Source of the DNA: Blattabacterium clevelandi
GTDB taxonomy: Bacteria > Bacteroidota > Bacteroidia > Flavobacteriales > Blattabacteriaceae
Assembly (NCBI RefSeq): GCF_003268615.1
Contig: NZ_CP029844.1
Location: forward strand, 124,001 to 188,000
DNA length: 64,000 nt
Direction: 5' to 3'
In this document: piece by piece, positions 47,390-58,800 of the stretch
How the letters are laid out: each line of letters begins with the position of its first letter
Position numbering within the stretch: position 1 is the first letter of the stretch
Translations under genes and position numbers: made by a program
Notes under the pieces: generated by a model
Told to the model about the DNA's origin: nothing
Seen by the model: only the letters and a program-made list of their open reading frames with translations
Database searches by the model: none

Positions 47390-47473
47390 GGGGAGATACT
47401 CAAGTTCGGTTAACGAGGACAGACTGTAAATCTGTTGGCTATGCCTTCGCAGGTTCGAATCCTGCTCTCCCCA
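47390..47473 (+). tRNA. tRNA-Tyr (anticodon GTA)
   Basis: 84-nt class II tRNA with a long variable arm. Acceptor GGGGAGA pairs with TCTCCCC, anticodon stem CAGA/TCTG encloses CTGTAAA (anticodon GTA), and the T arm reads GCAGGTTCGAATCCTGC. Discriminator A; no CCA encoded. It lies 8 nt after tRNA-Thr, separated by T's. Confidence 0.96.
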
Positions 47474-47504
47474 TTTTTTTATATAGTAATCATATATATG
47501 AAAA

Positions 47505-47578
47505 GCGGAAGTAGCTCAGATGGTTAGAGCATCATCCTTCCAAGTTGAATGTCGCGGGTTCGAATCCCGTCTTCCGCT
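47505..47578 (+). tRNA. tRNA-Gly (anticodon TCC)
   Basis: 74 nt. Acceptor GCGGAAG pairs with CTTCCGC; anticodon stem TCATC/GTTGA has one T-T mismatch around loop CTTCCAA (anticodon TCC); the T arm reads GCGGGTTCGAATCCCGT. Discriminator T; no CCA encoded. It is the second Gly isoacceptor of the window. Confidence 0.94.
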
Positions 47579-47593
47579 CTAATTATTATTATG

Positions 47594-47665
47594 GCCAATG
47601 TAGCTCAGAGGGAGAGCACTTCCTTGGTAAGGAAGAGGTCACGGGTTCAAATCCCGCCATTGGCT
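47594..47665 (+). tRNA. tRNA-Thr (anticodon GGT)
   Basis: 72 nt. Acceptor GCCAATG pairs perfectly with CATTGGC; anticodon stem CTTCC/GGAAG encloses TTGGTAA (anticodon GGT); the T arm reads CGGGTTCAAATCCCG. The D loop is short (AGAGGGA). Discriminator T; no CCA encoded. It lies 52 nt upstream of tuf and is probably transcribed with it. Confidence 0.95.
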
Positions 47666-47717
47666 TTTTTTTGAATTTTTTGAAAATTATTAAAATTGTT
47701 AGAAATTATTATTTATC

Positions 47718-48905
47718 ATGGCAAAAGAAAAATTTAAACGTGACAAACCACATTTAAATATAGGGACTACAGGTCACGTAGATCATGGAAAAACTACTTT
47801 AACAGCAGCCATTACAAAAGTATTGTCAAAAATGGGACTTGCAGAAGAAAAAAGTTTTGATGCAATTGATAATGCTCCAGAAGAGAAAGCTAGAGGAATA
47901 ACTATCAATACTTCTCATGTAGAATATGAAACAAAAAAACGACATTATGCTCATGTAGATTGTCCTGGACATGCAGATTATGTTAAAAATATGATTACGG
48001 GGGCAGCTCAAATGGATGGGGCAATTTTAGTAGTTGCTGCAACTGATGGTCCTATGCCTCAAACAAGAGAACATATTTTATTAGCACGTCAAGTTGGTGT
48101 CCCTAAAATTATTGTCTTCATGAACAAAGTCGATCAAGTAGATGATCCAGAATTATTGGAATTAGTAGAAATGGAGATTCGTGAATTACTTTCCAAATAT
48201 GAGTATGATGGAGAAAACATTCCTATTGTACAAGGATCAGCTTTAGGAGCTTTAAATGGAGAAGAAAAATGGATTAAAAAAATTCAAGAACTTATGAATA
48301 TTTTGGATGAGTATATTCCAGAACCAGTTCGTGAAATGAATAAACCATTTTTAATGCCTATAGAAGATGTATTTACTATAACAGGAAGAGGGACAGTAGC
48401 TACAGGTCGGATTGAAACTGGAATTATAAATACAGGAGATTTAGTAGATATTATAGGATTTTGTAAAGAAAAATTATCATCTACAGTAACAGGAGTGGAA
48501 ATGTTTCGTAAAATATTGGATAGTGGACAAGCAGGAGATAATGTAGGGTTATTATTACGTGGAATAGAAAAAAAAGATATTAAACGTGGAATGGTAATTG
48601 GAAAACCAGGATCTATTAAACCTCATCAAAAATTTAAAGCAGAAGTTTATATTCTTACAAAAGAAGAAGGAGGTAGGCATACTCCTTTTCATGATAAATA
48701 TCGTCCACAATTTTATTTAAGAACAACTGATGTAACTGGAGAAATACATTTATTAGGAGGGATAGAAATGGTCATGCCAGGAGATAATATTTCTATGGAA
48801 GTAAGTTTACATCAACCAGTTGCTTTAAGTGAAAATTTACGTTTTGCTATTCGTGAAGGGGGTAAAACAGTTGGTGCTGGGCAAGTTATTAAACTTATGG
48901 ATTAA
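47718..48905 (+). CDS. tuf: Elongation factor Tu
   Basis: GTPase that delivers aminoacyl-tRNA to the ribosome. 395 residues starting [20 protein letters not shown], with G1 GHVDHGKT, switch [15 protein letters not shown]3 [13 protein letters not shown]4 NKVDQVDD and G5 GSALGAL; domains 2 and 3 follow (about 205-395). It is the usual single-copy-size EF-Tu and highly conserved. It follows the tRNA cluster, and tRNA-Trp with secE, nusG and ribosomal genes come next, the standard Bacteroidota order. Confidence 0.98.
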   Translation: MAKEKFKRDKPHLNIGTTGHVDHGKTTLTAAITKVLSKMGLAEEKSFDAIDNAPEEKARGITINTSHVEYETKKRHYAHVDCPGHADYVKNMITGAAQMDGAILVVAATDGPMPQTREHILLARQVGVPKIIVFMNKVDQVDDPELLELVEMEIRELLSKYEYDGENIPIVQGSALGALNGEEKWIKKIQELMNILDEYIPEPVREMNKPFLMPIEDVFTITGRGTVATGRIETGIINTGDLVDIIGFCKEKLSSTVTGVEMFRKILDSGQAGDNVGLLLRGIEKKDIKRGMVIGKPGSIKPHQKFKAEVYILTKEEGGRHTPFHDKYRPQFYLRTTDVTGEIHLLGGIEMVMPGDNISMEVSLHQPVALSENLRFAIREGGKTVGAGQVIKLMD

Positions 48906-48924
48906 TCTTCAATAATAAAATAAA

Positions 48925-48997
48925 ACGGATGTAGCTTAGCTGGTAGAGCATCGGTCTCCAAAACCGAAGGTCGTAAGTTCGATCCTTACCATCCGTG
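48925..48997 (+). tRNA. tRNA-Trp (anticodon CCA)
   Basis: 73 nt. Acceptor ACGGATG pairs with CATCCGT; anticodon stem TCGGT/ACCGA encloses CTCCAAA (anticodon CCA); the T arm reads GTAAGTTCGATCCTTAC. Discriminator G, as expected for bacterial tRNA-Trp; no 3' CCA encoded. It lies between tuf and secE, its normal place in this phylum. Confidence 0.96.
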
Positions 48998-49027
48998 CGG
49001 AATCGTATAAATATTATCGTATATAAT

Positions 49028-49213
49028 ATGAAAAAGAAAAATTATTTTTTGGAAATTTACGATGAATTTTTTTATTGTATTACATGGCCTAAGTGGATAA
49101 ATTTGCAATTTACTACATTAATAGTATCGTTTTTTTCTATATTTTTATCCATGTTTTTATATGGTGTAGATGGTCTATTTATTTTTGTTATTAAAAAATT
49201 GTTTTCTTTATAA
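49028..49213 (+). CDS. secE: Preprotein translocase subunit SecE
   Basis: Small essential subunit of the SecYEG channel. 61 residues from the ATG at 49028 (MKKKNYFLEIYDEFF). The frame can be extended upstream to a GTG inside the tRNA-Trp gene, which I reject as a start. The conserved amphipathic stretch FYCITWPKWINLQFTTLIVS leads into the single membrane helix (about 33-58). The length is that of the short SecE form. Position between tRNA-Trp and nusG supports the call. Confidence 0.93.
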   Translation: MKKKNYFLEIYDEFFYCITWPKWINLQFTTLIVSFFSIFLSMFLYGVDGLFIFVIKKLFSL

Positions 49214-49230
49214 TAAAATATAAAAGTTAA

Positions 49231-49779
49231 ATGAGTAATTTAGAAAGAAAATGGTATGTTTTAAAAACTATTAGTGGTCAAGAAAATAAGGTAAAATTGT
49301 ATATTGAAAATGAAGTAATAAATAATGGATTTAAAGAATGTATAGGTCAGGTTTTAGTTCCTATTGAAAAAGTTATACAAATGAGAAGAGGAAAGAAAAT
49401 TCACAGGGAAAAAGTTCATTATCCAGGATATGTCATGATCGAAACCAATCTTGAAGTAGAAGCTGTTCACGCGATTAAGAATGTTCCAGGTGTTATTAAT
49501 TTTTTAAGTGATGGGAAAGGAGGCTCTGCTATTCCTATGCGAAAAGAAGAGGTAAATAAGATGTTGGGAAAAATGGATCAATTGTCCGAAAGATATGAAA
49601 ATATTAGCATTTCATTTATAATTGGTGAAACTATAAAAGTAATAGATGGTCCTTTTAGTGGTTTTAATGGAACTATTGAAAAAATTAATGAAGAAAAACG
49701 AAAACTAGAATTAGCAGTTTTAATTTTTGGAAGAAAAACTCCTTTGGAATTAAATTTTACACAAATAGAAAAAATTTAG
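49231..49779 (+). CDS. nusG: Transcription termination/antitermination protein NusG
   Basis: Binds RNA polymerase and links it to Rho or the ribosome. 182 residues: NGN domain with WYVLKTISGQENKVKLYIE (about 7-25) and KVHYPGYVMIETNL (about 62), plus a C-terminal KOW domain (ETIKVIDGPFSGFNGTIEKINEEKRKL, about 130-156). No insertion domain is seen. It lies 17 nt after secE and 12 nt before rplK. Confidence 0.97.
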   Translation: MSNLERKWYVLKTISGQENKVKLYIENEVINNGFKECIGQVLVPIEKVIQMRRGKKIHREKVHYPGYVMIETNLEVEAVHAIKNVPGVINFLSDGKGGSAIPMRKEEVNKMLGKMDQLSERYENISISFIIGETIKVIDGPFSGFNGTIEKINEEKRKLELAVLIFGRKTPLELNFTQIEKI

Positions 49780-49791
49780 TTAAAAGTAAAA

Positions 49792-50223
49792 ATGGGTAAA
49801 AAAATAGTTAAAAAAATAAAAATACAAAAAATCAATGGTGGAAATGCTAATCCATCACCACCTATTGGTCCTATTTTAGGAAGTTCTGGAGTAAATATAA
49901 TGGAATTTTGTAAAAAATATAATTTAAAAACTAAGGAAAAAAAGGGGGAAATATGCCCAGTTATTATTACTATTTATGAGGATAAATCTTTTTCTTTTGT
50001 AATTAAAAAACCTCCAATATCTATTCAGTTACTCAATATCATTCAAGTAGAAAAAGGGTCTAAGGAACCAAATCGTTCTAAAATTGGAAAAATAAGTTTA
50101 AATCAAATTAAAATGATTGCAAAAAATAAAATGGAAGATTTGAATTGTTCTTCAATTGAATCTGCTATATCTATGGTATGTGGTACTGCACGTTCTCTAG
50201 GAATCGAAATTTATAAAAAATAA
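49792..50223 (+). CDS. rplK: 50S ribosomal protein L11
   Basis: Part of the GTPase-associated centre of the 50S subunit. 143 residues with the N-terminal KIQKINGGNANPSPPIGPIL (the thiostrepton-region Pro residues), MEFCKKYN, VIITIYEDKSFSFVIKKPP and the RNA-binding C-domain (SLNQIKMIAKNKMEDLNC...GTARSLGIEI). Standard length (about 141-145). Leader and coupling: 12 nt after nusG, 25 nt before rplA. Confidence 0.97.
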   Translation: MGKKIVKKIKIQKINGGNANPSPPIGPILGSSGVNIMEFCKKYNLKTKEKKGEICPVIITIYEDKSFSFVIKKPPISIQLLNIIQVEKGSKEPNRSKIGKISLNQIKMIAKNKMEDLNCSSIESAISMVCGTARSLGIEIYKK

Positions 50224-50248
50224 AAGTATATTCTTATTTTTTTTTATC

Positions 50249-50947
50249 ATGTCAAAAAAATTAACTAAAAATAGAAAAAAAATTTTAGGAAAAATAGATA
50301 AGAATAATAAATATTCTTTAGAAGATGCTATTACTCTTATTAAAAAAATTTCTTTTTCTAAATTTGATGAATCGATAGATATTTCTATTCGTCTAGGGCT
50401 AGATTCACGTTTATCAAATCAAATAGTACGAGGTACTGTTCTATTACCACATGGTATAGGAAAAAATATTTGTGTTTTAGCTTTAGTAACTAAAGATAAA
50501 GAATTGGAAGCTAAAGAAGCTGGAGCAGATTATGTAGGATTAAAATATATAGACAAAATTAAGGATGGATGGATGGATATAGATGTAATAGTAGCTATTC
50601 CATCGGTTATGAATCAATTAGGAACTTTAGGAAAAATATTAGGTCCAAGAGGGTTAATGCCAAATCCTAAACTAGATACAGTATCTACCAATCCAGGAAA
50701 GTCTATTAAAGAAATTAAATCTGGAAGGATAACATTTAAATCAGATCGTTATGGTATTATTCATTCTTCTATTGGAAGGGTCTCTTTTTCTACTAAATAC
50801 TTATTGAATAATTTAAAAATTTTTATAACCGAAGTTATCCGAAATAAACCATCTTCTTCGAAAGGATTTTATATAAAAAAAATTTATTTATCTACGACAA
50901 TGAGTCCTAGTATCTCATTAGACTCAAAAAGTTTTTTAAAAAAATGA
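50249..50947 (+). CDS. rplA: 50S ribosomal protein L1
   Basis: L1-stalk protein that helps release deacylated tRNA and, in other bacteria, represses the L11 operon. 232 residues with SLEDAITLIKKISFSKFDES, IRLGLDSRLSNQIVRGTVLLPHG, the GPRGLMPNPKLDTVS loop (about 130) and the C-terminal KGFYIKKIYLSTTMSPSISL. The stop overlaps the rplJ ATG by 4 nt (ATGA). Confidence 0.97.
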   Translation: MSKKLTKNRKKILGKIDKNNKYSLEDAITLIKKISFSKFDESIDISIRLGLDSRLSNQIVRGTVLLPHGIGKNICVLALVTKDKELEAKEAGADYVGLKYIDKIKDGWMDIDVIVAIPSVMNQLGTLGKILGPRGLMPNPKLDTVSTNPGKSIKEIKSGRITFKSDRYGIIHSSIGRVSFSTKYLLNNLKIFITEVIRNKPSSSKGFYIKKIYLSTTMSPSISLDSKSFLKK

Positions 50948-51468
50948 AGAAAGAAAAAAAAAGAAAAGAATTATTAAAATTAATTTCTATATTATCTGAT
51001 AATGAAACGATATATTTAATTGATATTTCCGATTTAAATTCTAATCAAATTTCTATTCTTAGAAAGAATTTTAATAAATTTTATATTCAAATGAGAGTAG
51101 TAAAAAATACTTTATTGAAAAAAGCTTTAGAAAAAATTGAAAATAAACAATTAGATTCTTTTTTGCCTATTTTAAATGGGAATACTTCTATTTTATCATC
51201 TAATTTAGGAGGGTTACCATCAAAAATTATAAAAAACTTTCATTTTAAAGAAAAGATTGAAAAACCTTATTTAAAGGCTGCATATGTTGAAAAATCTTTT
51301 TATTTTGGAAATAAAGATTTGGATATATTAATTAATATTAAATCTAAAAACGATCTTATAATTGATATTTTGAATATGCTTCAATGTCCAATTAAAAAAA
51401 TACTTTTTTCTTTAAAATTAGGTGAATATAAAATATTTAAAATGATAGAATCATTATCATCACGATGA
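50944..51468 (+). CDS. rplJ: 50S ribosomal protein L10
   Basis: Base of the L7/L12 stalk. 174 residues with KEKKRKELLKLISILSDN, IDISDLNSNQISILRKNF, MRVVKNTLLKKALE (23S contact) and a C-terminal helix that docks L7/L12 dimers. Its start overlaps rplA by 4 nt. The last codons and the TGA lie inside a strong hairpin (51442-51483), which separates it from rplL by structure rather than by distance alone. Confidence 0.95.
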   Translation: MKKEKKRKELLKLISILSDNETIYLIDISDLNSNQISILRKNFNKFYIQMRVVKNTLLKKALEKIENKQLDSFLPILNGNTSILSSNLGGLPSKIIKNFHFKEKIEKPYLKAAYVEKSFYFGNKDLDILINIKSKNDLIIDILNMLQCPIKKILFSLKLGEYKIFKMIESLSSR

Positions 51469-51483
51469 TAATAATTCTATCAT
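51442..51483 (+). promoter_or_regulatory. Hairpin spanning the rplJ stop codon, upstream of rplL
   Basis: Arms 51442-51461 and 51464-51483 are inverted repeats with 19 of 20 positions complementary; the tip is a tiny loop (ACGA-like). The TGA of rplJ (51466-51468) lies in the right arm, and rplL starts 33 nt further on. There is no T-run, so it is not a normal terminator. RNA processing or stability between L10 and L7/L12 coding parts is a possible use. Confidence 0.7.
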
Positions 51484-51515
51484 AATTTATTTCCATAAAA
51501 AATAAAAATAATAAA

Positions 51516-51893
51516 ATGATAGAAAATCTAGCAGAAAAATTGGTTAATCTTACTGTAAAACAAGTGAATGAATTAGCAACTTTTTTAAAAAAAAAGTATG
51601 GTATCGAACCCTCTAATACTTTTTTAGGAACATCTATGGATATTCCTAAAAATAAAGAAAAAAATTCAGAAAAAGAAGAAAAAAATATTTTCAATTTAAT
51701 ATTAAAATCTCCAGGAAATTCTAAATTATCTGTAGTGAAATTAGTTAAAGAAATTACTGGTAAAGGCCTTAAAGAATCTAAAGAATTGGTAGATAATGTA
51801 CCAAATGTTCTTCAAGAGTCTATTGATAAGAAAGAAGCAGAAAGTTTAAAGAAAAGACTTGAAGATATAGGAGCTGAAGTAGAATTGAAATGA
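51516..51893 (+). CDS. rplL: 50S ribosomal protein L7/L12
   Basis: Multi-copy stalk protein that recruits translation GTPases. 125 residues: N-terminal dimerisation part (IENLAEKLVNLTVKQVNELATFLKKKYGI), a charged hinge (about 40-55), and the C-domain with NSKLSVVKLVKEITGKGLKESKELVDNVP and EAESLKKRLEDIGAEVELK. The size is normal. It lies 8 nt before the TTG start of rpoB. Confidence 0.97.
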   Translation: MIENLAEKLVNLTVKQVNELATFLKKKYGIEPSNTFLGTSMDIPKNKEKNSEKEEKNIFNLILKSPGNSKLSVVKLVKEITGKGLKESKELVDNVPNVLQESIDKKEAESLKKRLEDIGAEVELK

Positions 51894-51901
51894 TAGGTTA
51901 A

Positions 51902-54900
51902 TTGTTTTTAGAAAAGTTTAAATTACTTGAAAATTTGGTGAATACAGAAAAAATTTCAGAAAAATCAGCAGAAAGAATTACTTTTGCATCGGTAAAAAAA
52001 CAAGTAGAATATCCTGATTTATTGGATATTCAAATAAAATCATTTAAAGATTTTTTTCAACTTGATACAAAACCAGAAAATAGAAAAAACGAAGGTTTAT
52101 TTAAAGCTTTTACCGAAAATTTTCCAATTTCAGATGCAAGAAATTCCTTTGTTTTAGAATTTAAAGGATATTCTATAGATTCTCCTAGATATTCTATAGA
52201 AGAGTGTATAGAAAGAGGATTGACTTATAGTGTTCCTTTAAAAGCTAAATTAAAATTATATTGTACAGATCCTGAACATGAGGATTTTGAAACAGTATAT
52301 CAAGATGTGTATTTAGGAACTTATCCATATATGACTCCTTCTGGGTCTTTTATTTTCAATGGATCAGAACGGGTAATTGTATCTCAATTACATCGTTCTC
52401 CTGGAGTTTTTTTTGGTCAGTCTCATCATGCAAATGGGACGAAATTATATTCTGCAAGAATTATTCCTTTTAAAGGATCTTGGATTGAATTTGCTACAGA
52501 TATCAATAATATTATGTATGCGTATATTGATAGAAAAAAAAAATTACCAATGACGACTTTACTTCGTGCTATTGGATATGAAAGAGATAAAGATATATTA
52601 GAAATATTTAATCTAGCGGAAGAAGTTAAAATAATAGAAAATAATAAGAATATTTTAGATAGAACTATTGCTGCTAGAATATTGAAAATATGGCATGAAG
52701 ATTTTGTAGATGAAGATACAGGGGAAGTAGTATCTATAGAAAAAAATGAAATTTTAATAGATAGAGATATTGTTATAAAACAAGAGCATATAGATCTCAT
52801 TATTCAACACGAAATAAAAACAATTCTTTTGCATAAAGAAGGAGGAAAAAAGAAAGATTATTCTATAATTTACAATACTTTGCAAAAAGATCCTACTAAT
52901 TCTGAAAAAGAAGCTGTAGAATATATATATAGACAACTTAGAAATACAGAACCTCCGGATGAAGAAACTGCTAGAGGAGTTATAGATAAACTTTTTTTTT
53001 CAGATTCTAGATATAGCTTAGGACCTGTAGGTAGATATCGTTTAAATAAACGTCTTGGTTTGGATATAGATCCCAATTATTTAGTTTTAACTAAGGAAGA
53101 TATTATTGCTATAGTTGAACATTTGAATGCATTGTTCAATTCTAAAAAAGAAGTAGATGATATAGATCATTTATCCAATAGACGTGTAAGAACTGTAGGA
53201 GAACAACTTTATACTCAATTTAGTATTGGATTAGCTAGAATGTCTAGAACTATTAGAGAAAGAATGAATGTACGAGATAATGAAGTTTTCATGCCTATAG
53301 ATTTGATTAATTCTAAAACATTATCTTCCGTTATAAATGTTTTTTTTGGAACTAACCAATTATCCCAATTTATGGATCAAACAAATCCATTATCTGAAAT
53401 CACTCATAAAAGAAGATTATCTGCTTTAGGTCCAGGAGGATTATCTAGAGAAAGAGCAGGATTTGAGGTTAGAGATGTTAATTATTCTCATTATGGAAGA
53501 TTATGTCCTATTGAAACACCAGAAGGTCCTAATATTGGTTTAATTTCTTCTCTTTCTGTTTTTGCAAAAATTAATAATATGGGATTTGTAGAAACTCCTT
53601 ATAGATCTACTAGTAATGGAAAAGTAAATTTAAAATCTAAGATCAAATATTTAAGTGCAGAAGAAGAAGAAGGGAGGATTATTGCACAAGCTAATTCTAT
53701 AGATCAATATGGAAATTTTATATCTGACAGAATTATTGCTCGTGAAGATGGAGATTTTCCAATAGTAAAATCAAAACAAGTAGATTATATAGATGTAGCA
53801 CCTAATCAAATAGCTTCTATTTCAGCTTCTTTAATTCCTTTTTTGGAACATGATGATGCTAATAGAGCTCTTATGGGATCTAATATGATGCGTCAAGCTG
53901 TTCCATTATTAAATCCTGAATCACCTATTGTTGGAACTGGATTGGAAAAACAAGTAGCAAGAGATTCTAGAATTTTGATTAATGCAGAAAAAAATGGAAT
54001 AGTAGAATATATTGATGCAAGAAAAATAATTATTCGTTATGATCAAACGGAGAGAGATAAATTGATAAGCTTTGATTCCGAAATGAAAGTTTATGATTTG
54101 ATAAAATTTAGAAAAACAAATCAAAATACATGTATTACTTTAAAACCTATTGTTAAAAAAGGAATGAGGATAGTAAAAGGTGAAATTTTATGTGAAGGCT
54201 ATGCGACTGAAAATGGAGAATTAGCATTAGGAAGAAATTTGAGAGCTGCTTTTATTCCTTGTAATGGATATAATTTTGAAGATGCTGTTCTAATTTCAGA
54301 AAAAGTAGTCAGCGAAGATTGGTTCACCTCAATACACATAGATGAATATTCTTTAGATGTCCGAGATACAAAATTAGGAATGGAGGAACTCACAAATGAC
54401 ATTCCAAATGTTAGTGAGGAGGCTACTAAAGATTTGGATGAAAATGGGATTATTCGTGTTGGAGCTGAAGTTAAACCTGGTGATATTCTTATTGGAAAAA
54501 TAACTCCAAAAGGAGAATCTGATCCAACTCCAGAGGAAAAATTGTTAAGAGCTATTTTTGGCGATAAAGCTGGAAATGTAAAAGATGCTTCTTTAAGAGC
54601 AGAACCTTCTTTATTTGGTATTGTCATTGATACCAAATTATTTACTAGAAGTATAAAAGATAAAAAATCTAGAGCTCAAGATAAAATAAAAATAGATCAT
54701 ATAGAAAAAGAATACGATAAAAAATTTTTAGATTTAAAAAATAATTTTTTAAAAAAATTATATACTGTTTTACATGGAAAAGTTTCTAAAAAAATTTTTT
54801 TCGATGAAAAAGAACAGGGATTTATAGAAAAAGGAACAAAATTCAGCCTCAAATTATTAAATAGTATATCTGATTATATAAATATATCTCCATATAATTG

Positions 54901-55762
54901 GACTTCTGATGTAGAAATTAATAATATTGTATCAGAAATATTGCATAATTATAAAATATCATTTAACGATTTAAATAATATTATGAAACATAAAAAATTT
55001 TCTATTACTATTGGAGATGAATTACCTTCTGGAATTATTAAAATGGCTAAAGTTTATATTGCAAAAAAAAGAAAATTAAAAGTAGGAGATAAAATGGCTG
55101 GAAGACATGGTAATAAAGGAGTTGTAGCACGTATTCTTCGTGAAGAAGATATGCCATTTTTAGAAGATGGAAGTCCTGTAGATATTGTTCTAAATCCATT
55201 AGGAGTTCCTTCTAGAATGAATATTGGACAAATATATGAAACAGTATTAGGTTGGGCAGGATATAAATTAGGTATTAAATTTTCTACCCCTATATTTGAT
55301 GGAGCTAGTATAGAAAAAATAACAAAATATACAAAAAAAGCGGGTATTCCAAATTTTGGAACTACTTATTTATTTGATGGAGGAACAGGGGAAAGATTTG
55401 ATCAACCTGCAACAGTTGGTATTATATATATGTTAAAATTAGGTCATATGGTAGATGATAAAATGCATGCTCGTTCTATAGGCCCTTATTCACTTATTAC
55501 TCAACAACCTTTAGGAGGAAAAGCTCAATTTGGAGGTCAACGTTTTGGAGAAATGGAAGTTTGGGCTTTAGAGGCATTTGGAGCATCTAATATTTTACGT
55601 GAAATATTAACTGTTAAATCAGATGATGTAATAGGACGAGCTAAAACTTATGAATCTATAGTGAAAGGAGATTCAATTCCAGAACCAAATAATCCAGAAT
55701 CTTTTAATGTTTTATGTTATGAATTGAAAGGATTAGGTTTGGATATTAATTTAGAAGAATGA
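51902..55762 (+). CDS. rpoB: DNA-directed RNA polymerase subunit beta
   Basis: Core polymerase subunit. 1286 residues from a TTG at 51902; no in-frame ATG occurs in the first part, and the region [20 protein letters not shown] matches the normal RpoB start. Landmarks are the rifampicin region ([33 protein letters not shown] split around 475-510), [33 protein letters not shown] and the C-terminal clamp [12 protein letters not shown]. At the Rif region the usual sensitive-type residues (D and H in [14 protein letters not shown]) are present. Complete. Confidence 0.97.
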   Translation: MFLEKFKLLENLVNTEKISEKSAERITFASVKKQVEYPDLLDIQIKSFKDFFQLDTKPENRKNEGLFKAFTENFPISDARNSFVLEFKGYSIDSPRYSIEECIERGLTYSVPLKAKLKLYCTDPEHEDFETVYQDVYLGTYPYMTPSGSFIFNGSERVIVSQLHRSPGVFFGQSHHANGTKLYSARIIPFKGSWIEFATDINNIMYAYIDRKKKLPMTTLLRAIGYERDKDILEIFNLAEEVKIIENNKNILDRTIAARILKIWHEDFVDEDTGEVVSIEKNEILIDRDIVIKQEHIDLIIQHEIKTILLHKEGGKKKDYSIIYNTLQKDPTNSEKEAVEYIYRQLRNTEPPDEETARGVIDKLFFSDSRYSLGPVGRYRLNKRLGLDIDPNYLVLTKEDIIAIVEHLNALFNSKKEVDDIDHLSNRRVRTVGEQLYTQFSIGLARMSRTIRERMNVRDNEVFMPIDLINSKTLSSVINVFFGTNQLSQFMDQTNPLSEITHKRRLSALGPGGLSRERAGFEVRDVNYSHYGRLCPIETPEGPNIGLISSLSVFAKINNMGFVETPYRSTSNGKVNLKSKIKYLSAEEEEGRIIAQANSIDQYGNFISDRIIAREDGDFPIVKSKQVDYIDVAPNQIASISASLIPFLEHDDANRALMGSNMMRQAVPLLNPESPIVGTGLEKQVARDSRILINAEKNGIVEYIDARKIIIRYDQTERDKLISFDSEMKVYDLIKFRKTNQNTCITLKPIVKKGMRIVKGEILCEGYATENGELALGRNLRAAFIPCNGYNFEDAVLISEKVVSEDWFTSIHIDEYSLDVRDTKLGMEELTNDIPNVSEEATKDLDENGIIRVGAEVKPGDILIGKITPKGESDPTPEEKLLRAIFGDKAGNVKDASLRAEPSLFGIVIDTKLFTRSIKDKKSRAQDKIKIDHIEKEYDKKFLDLKNNFLKKLYTVLHGKVSKKIFFDEKEQGFIEKGTKFSLKLLNSISDYINISPYNWTSDVEINNIVSEILHNYKISFNDLNNIMKHKKFSITIGDELPSGIIKMAKVYIAKKRKLKVGDKMAGRHGNKGVVARILREEDMPFLEDGSPVDIVLNPLGVPSRMNIGQIYETVLGWAGYKLGIKFSTPIFDGASIEKITKYTKKAGIPNFGTTYLFDGGTGERFDQPATVGIIYMLKLGHMVDDKMHARSIGPYSLITQQPLGGKAQFGGQRFGEMEVWALEAFGASNILREILTVKSDDVIGRAKTYESIVKGDSIPEPNNPESFNVLCYELKGLGLDINLEE

Positions 55763-55833
55763 TAATTATTATTTTTTGTATGATGTTCCTTTACTTCTAA
55801 ATTTTATATATCTATATGATACAACATTAAAAA

Positions 55834-58800
55834 ATGAATAGAAAAAATAGTAGATTCAATAAAATTACAATTCGATTAGCTTCTCCAGAAACTATATTAA
55901 AAGAATCTAATGGAGAAGTTTTAAAACCAGAAACAATTAATTATAGAACTCATAAACCAGAAAGAGATGGACTTTTTTGTGAACGTATTTTTGGTCCAGT
56001 AAAAGATTATGAGTGTGCTTGTGGAAAATATAAAAGAATACGTTATAAAGGAATTGTTTGTGATAGATGTGGAGTAGAGGTAACTGAAAAAAAAGTTAGG
56101 AGAGAAAGAATGGGTCATATTAGTCTTGTTGTTCCCGTTGTTCATATTTGGTGTTTTCGTACTTCACCTAATAAAATAGGATATTTATTAGGATTACCAT
56201 CTAAAAAACTTGAAATGATCATTTATTATGAGCGATATGTAGTAATACAAGGTGGGATAGCTAATCGTCAAGATGGATCCATTTTTCAAAAAGGAGATTT
56301 TCTTACAGAAGAAGAATATTTATATGTTTTATATAAGTTACCGAAAGGGAATCAGTTATTAGAAGATACGGATCTTAATAAATTTATAGCTAAAATGGGG
56401 GCAGAATGTATAGGAGATCTTTTAAATCGTTTAGATTTAGATCTTTTATCTCTTGAATTGAGAAATCAGGCTAACAACGAAACATCTAAACAAAGAAGAA
56501 CTGAAGCCTTAAAAAGGTTACAAGTAGTGGAATCCTTTAGAGAGGGTAAAAAAAATGGAGGAAATGTTTCATGGATGATTATTCATGTTTTATCTGTTAT
56601 TCCACCAGAATTACGACCTTTAGTTCCTTTAGATGGAGGTCGTTATGCAGCTTCTGATATGACCGATTTATATCGTCGTGTACTGATAAGAAATAACCGT
56701 TTGAAACGCCTTATGGAAATTAAAGCTCCTGAAGTTATTTTAAGAAATGAAAAAAGGATGCTTCAAGAAGCTGTAGATTCTCTTTTTGATAATTCAAGAA
56801 AAGTTTCTGCAGTAAAATCTGAAGGTAATCGACCTTTGAAATCATTATCCGATTCTTTAAAAGGGAAACAAGGAAGATTTAGACAAAATCTTCTTGGAAA
56901 AAGAGTAGATTATTCTGCTCGTTCAGTTATTGTAGTAGGGCCTCATTTAAAATTACATGAATGTGGGTTACCTAAAGATATGGCAGCAGAATTATATAAA
57001 CCTTTTATTATAAGAAAATTGATTGAAAGAGGAATAGTAAAAACTGTAAAATCTTCCAAAAAAATTATTGATAAAAGAGAACCAATGATATGGGATATTT
57101 TGGAAAATGTACTGAGAGGACATCCTGTACTTTTAAATAGAGCACCAACTTTACATAGATTAGGTATTCAAGCTTTTCAGCCTAAATTAATAGAAGGAAA
57201 AGCCATACAATTACATCCTTTAGTTTGTGCGGCTTTTAATGCAGATTTTGATGGAGATCAAATGGCAGTCCATTTACCTTTATCTCCTGGAGCAATTTTA
57301 GAATCTCAACTTCTTATGTTAGCTTCTCAAAATATTTTGAATCCAGCTAATGGATCTCCCATTACAGTCCCATCTCAAGATATGGTATTAGGATTATATT
57401 ATATGACTAAACCTTTATCTTCATCAAAGAATAACAAAGTAAAAAAAAAGGTTTTTATTTTCTATTCTTCGGAAGAGGTAGAAATAGCCTATTATCAAAA
57501 TATAGTAAAATTACATACTTCGATTAAGGTAAAAGTGAATATTCGAAAAAATGATAATTTTTTATATAATCAGTTAATAGAAACTACTGTAGGTAGAGTT
57601 TTATTTAATCAAGTTGTTCCTAAACAAGTAGGATTTATTAATGAATCCCTTACAAAAAAATCTTTAAGAGAAATTATTGGAAAAATTTTACATCTTACCA
57701 ATGTTCCTACTACTGCTAAATTTTTAGATGATATTAAAGAATTAGGTTTTTATAATGCATTTAAAGGAGGTCTATCTTTTGGATTAGGGGATATTATTAT
57801 TCCGGAAGATAAAAATAATATGGTAGATGATGCTATTAAGCAAGTTGATAATGTAAAAATGAATTATAATATGGGGTTAATTACAAATAACGAACGTTAT
57901 AATCAAGTGATTGATATTTGGACAAATACAAATGCAATGCTTACAGAAAAAGTAATGAAACGTATGAGTGAGGATAGAAATGGTTTTAATCCAGTTTATA
58001 TGATGTTAGATTCTGGTGCTAGAGGATCTAAAGAACAAATTCGTCAACTTTCTGGTATGCGAGGATTAATGGCTAAACCTCAAAAAACTGGATCCTCTGG
58101 TGGAGAAATTATTGAAAATCCAATTTTATCAAATTTTAGAGAAGGGCTTTCTATTTTAGAATATTTTATATCTACTCATGGAGCTCGTAAAGGGTTAGCA
58201 GATACTGCTTTAAAAACGGCAGATGCTGGATATCTTACACGTCGTTTAGTTGATGCTGCACAGGATGTTATTATAAAAATAGAAGATTGTAAAACCTTAC
58301 GTGGTTTAGAAATATCTGCTTTAAAAAAAAATGAAGAAATAGTGGATACATTATTTAATAGAATTTTGGGAAGAGTATCTTTAAATGATATTTATCATCC
58401 TAAAACAAATCAATTACTAGTTTCTTCTGGAGAAATGATCAATGAAAAAATTGCGTATTTAATTGAAAAAGTTGGAATTGAATTTGTAGAAGTTCGTTCT
58501 CCTCTTACTTGTGAATCTAAAATGGGAATTTGTTCTCAATGTTATGGTAGAAATTTATCTACCGGAAAGATAGTTCAAAAAGGAGATGCTGTAGGAGTTA
58601 TTGCCGCTCAATCTATTGGAGAACCAGGAACACAATTAACTTTAAGAACTTTTCATGTTGGAGGTACAGCTGGAAATATAGCTGAATCTTCGCAAATAAG
58701 AGCCAAATATGATGGAATTATAGAATTTGAAGATTTAAAAATTGTACAAATAAAAAATAATTCTGGAAAAGAATTAAAAATAGTGGTTTCTCGTTCTACA

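Noticed and set aside
47545-47757. Plus-strand open frame encoding residues such as NVAGSNPVFRS and EEVTGSNPAIG
   Set aside because: It is the translation of tRNA-Gly and tRNA-Thr genes plus the start of tuf in another frame; GSNP-type repeats are typical tRNA artefacts.
48995-49027. Upstream GTG extension of secE
   Set aside because: It starts inside tRNA-Trp; the ATG at 49028 gives the normal SecE beginning.
54199-54636. 145-codon antisense frame within rpoB
   Set aside because: It lies fully opposite a strongly conserved region of rpoB, has no signal or family resemblance, and its Ser/Ile/Phe-rich content is that of a shadow frame.
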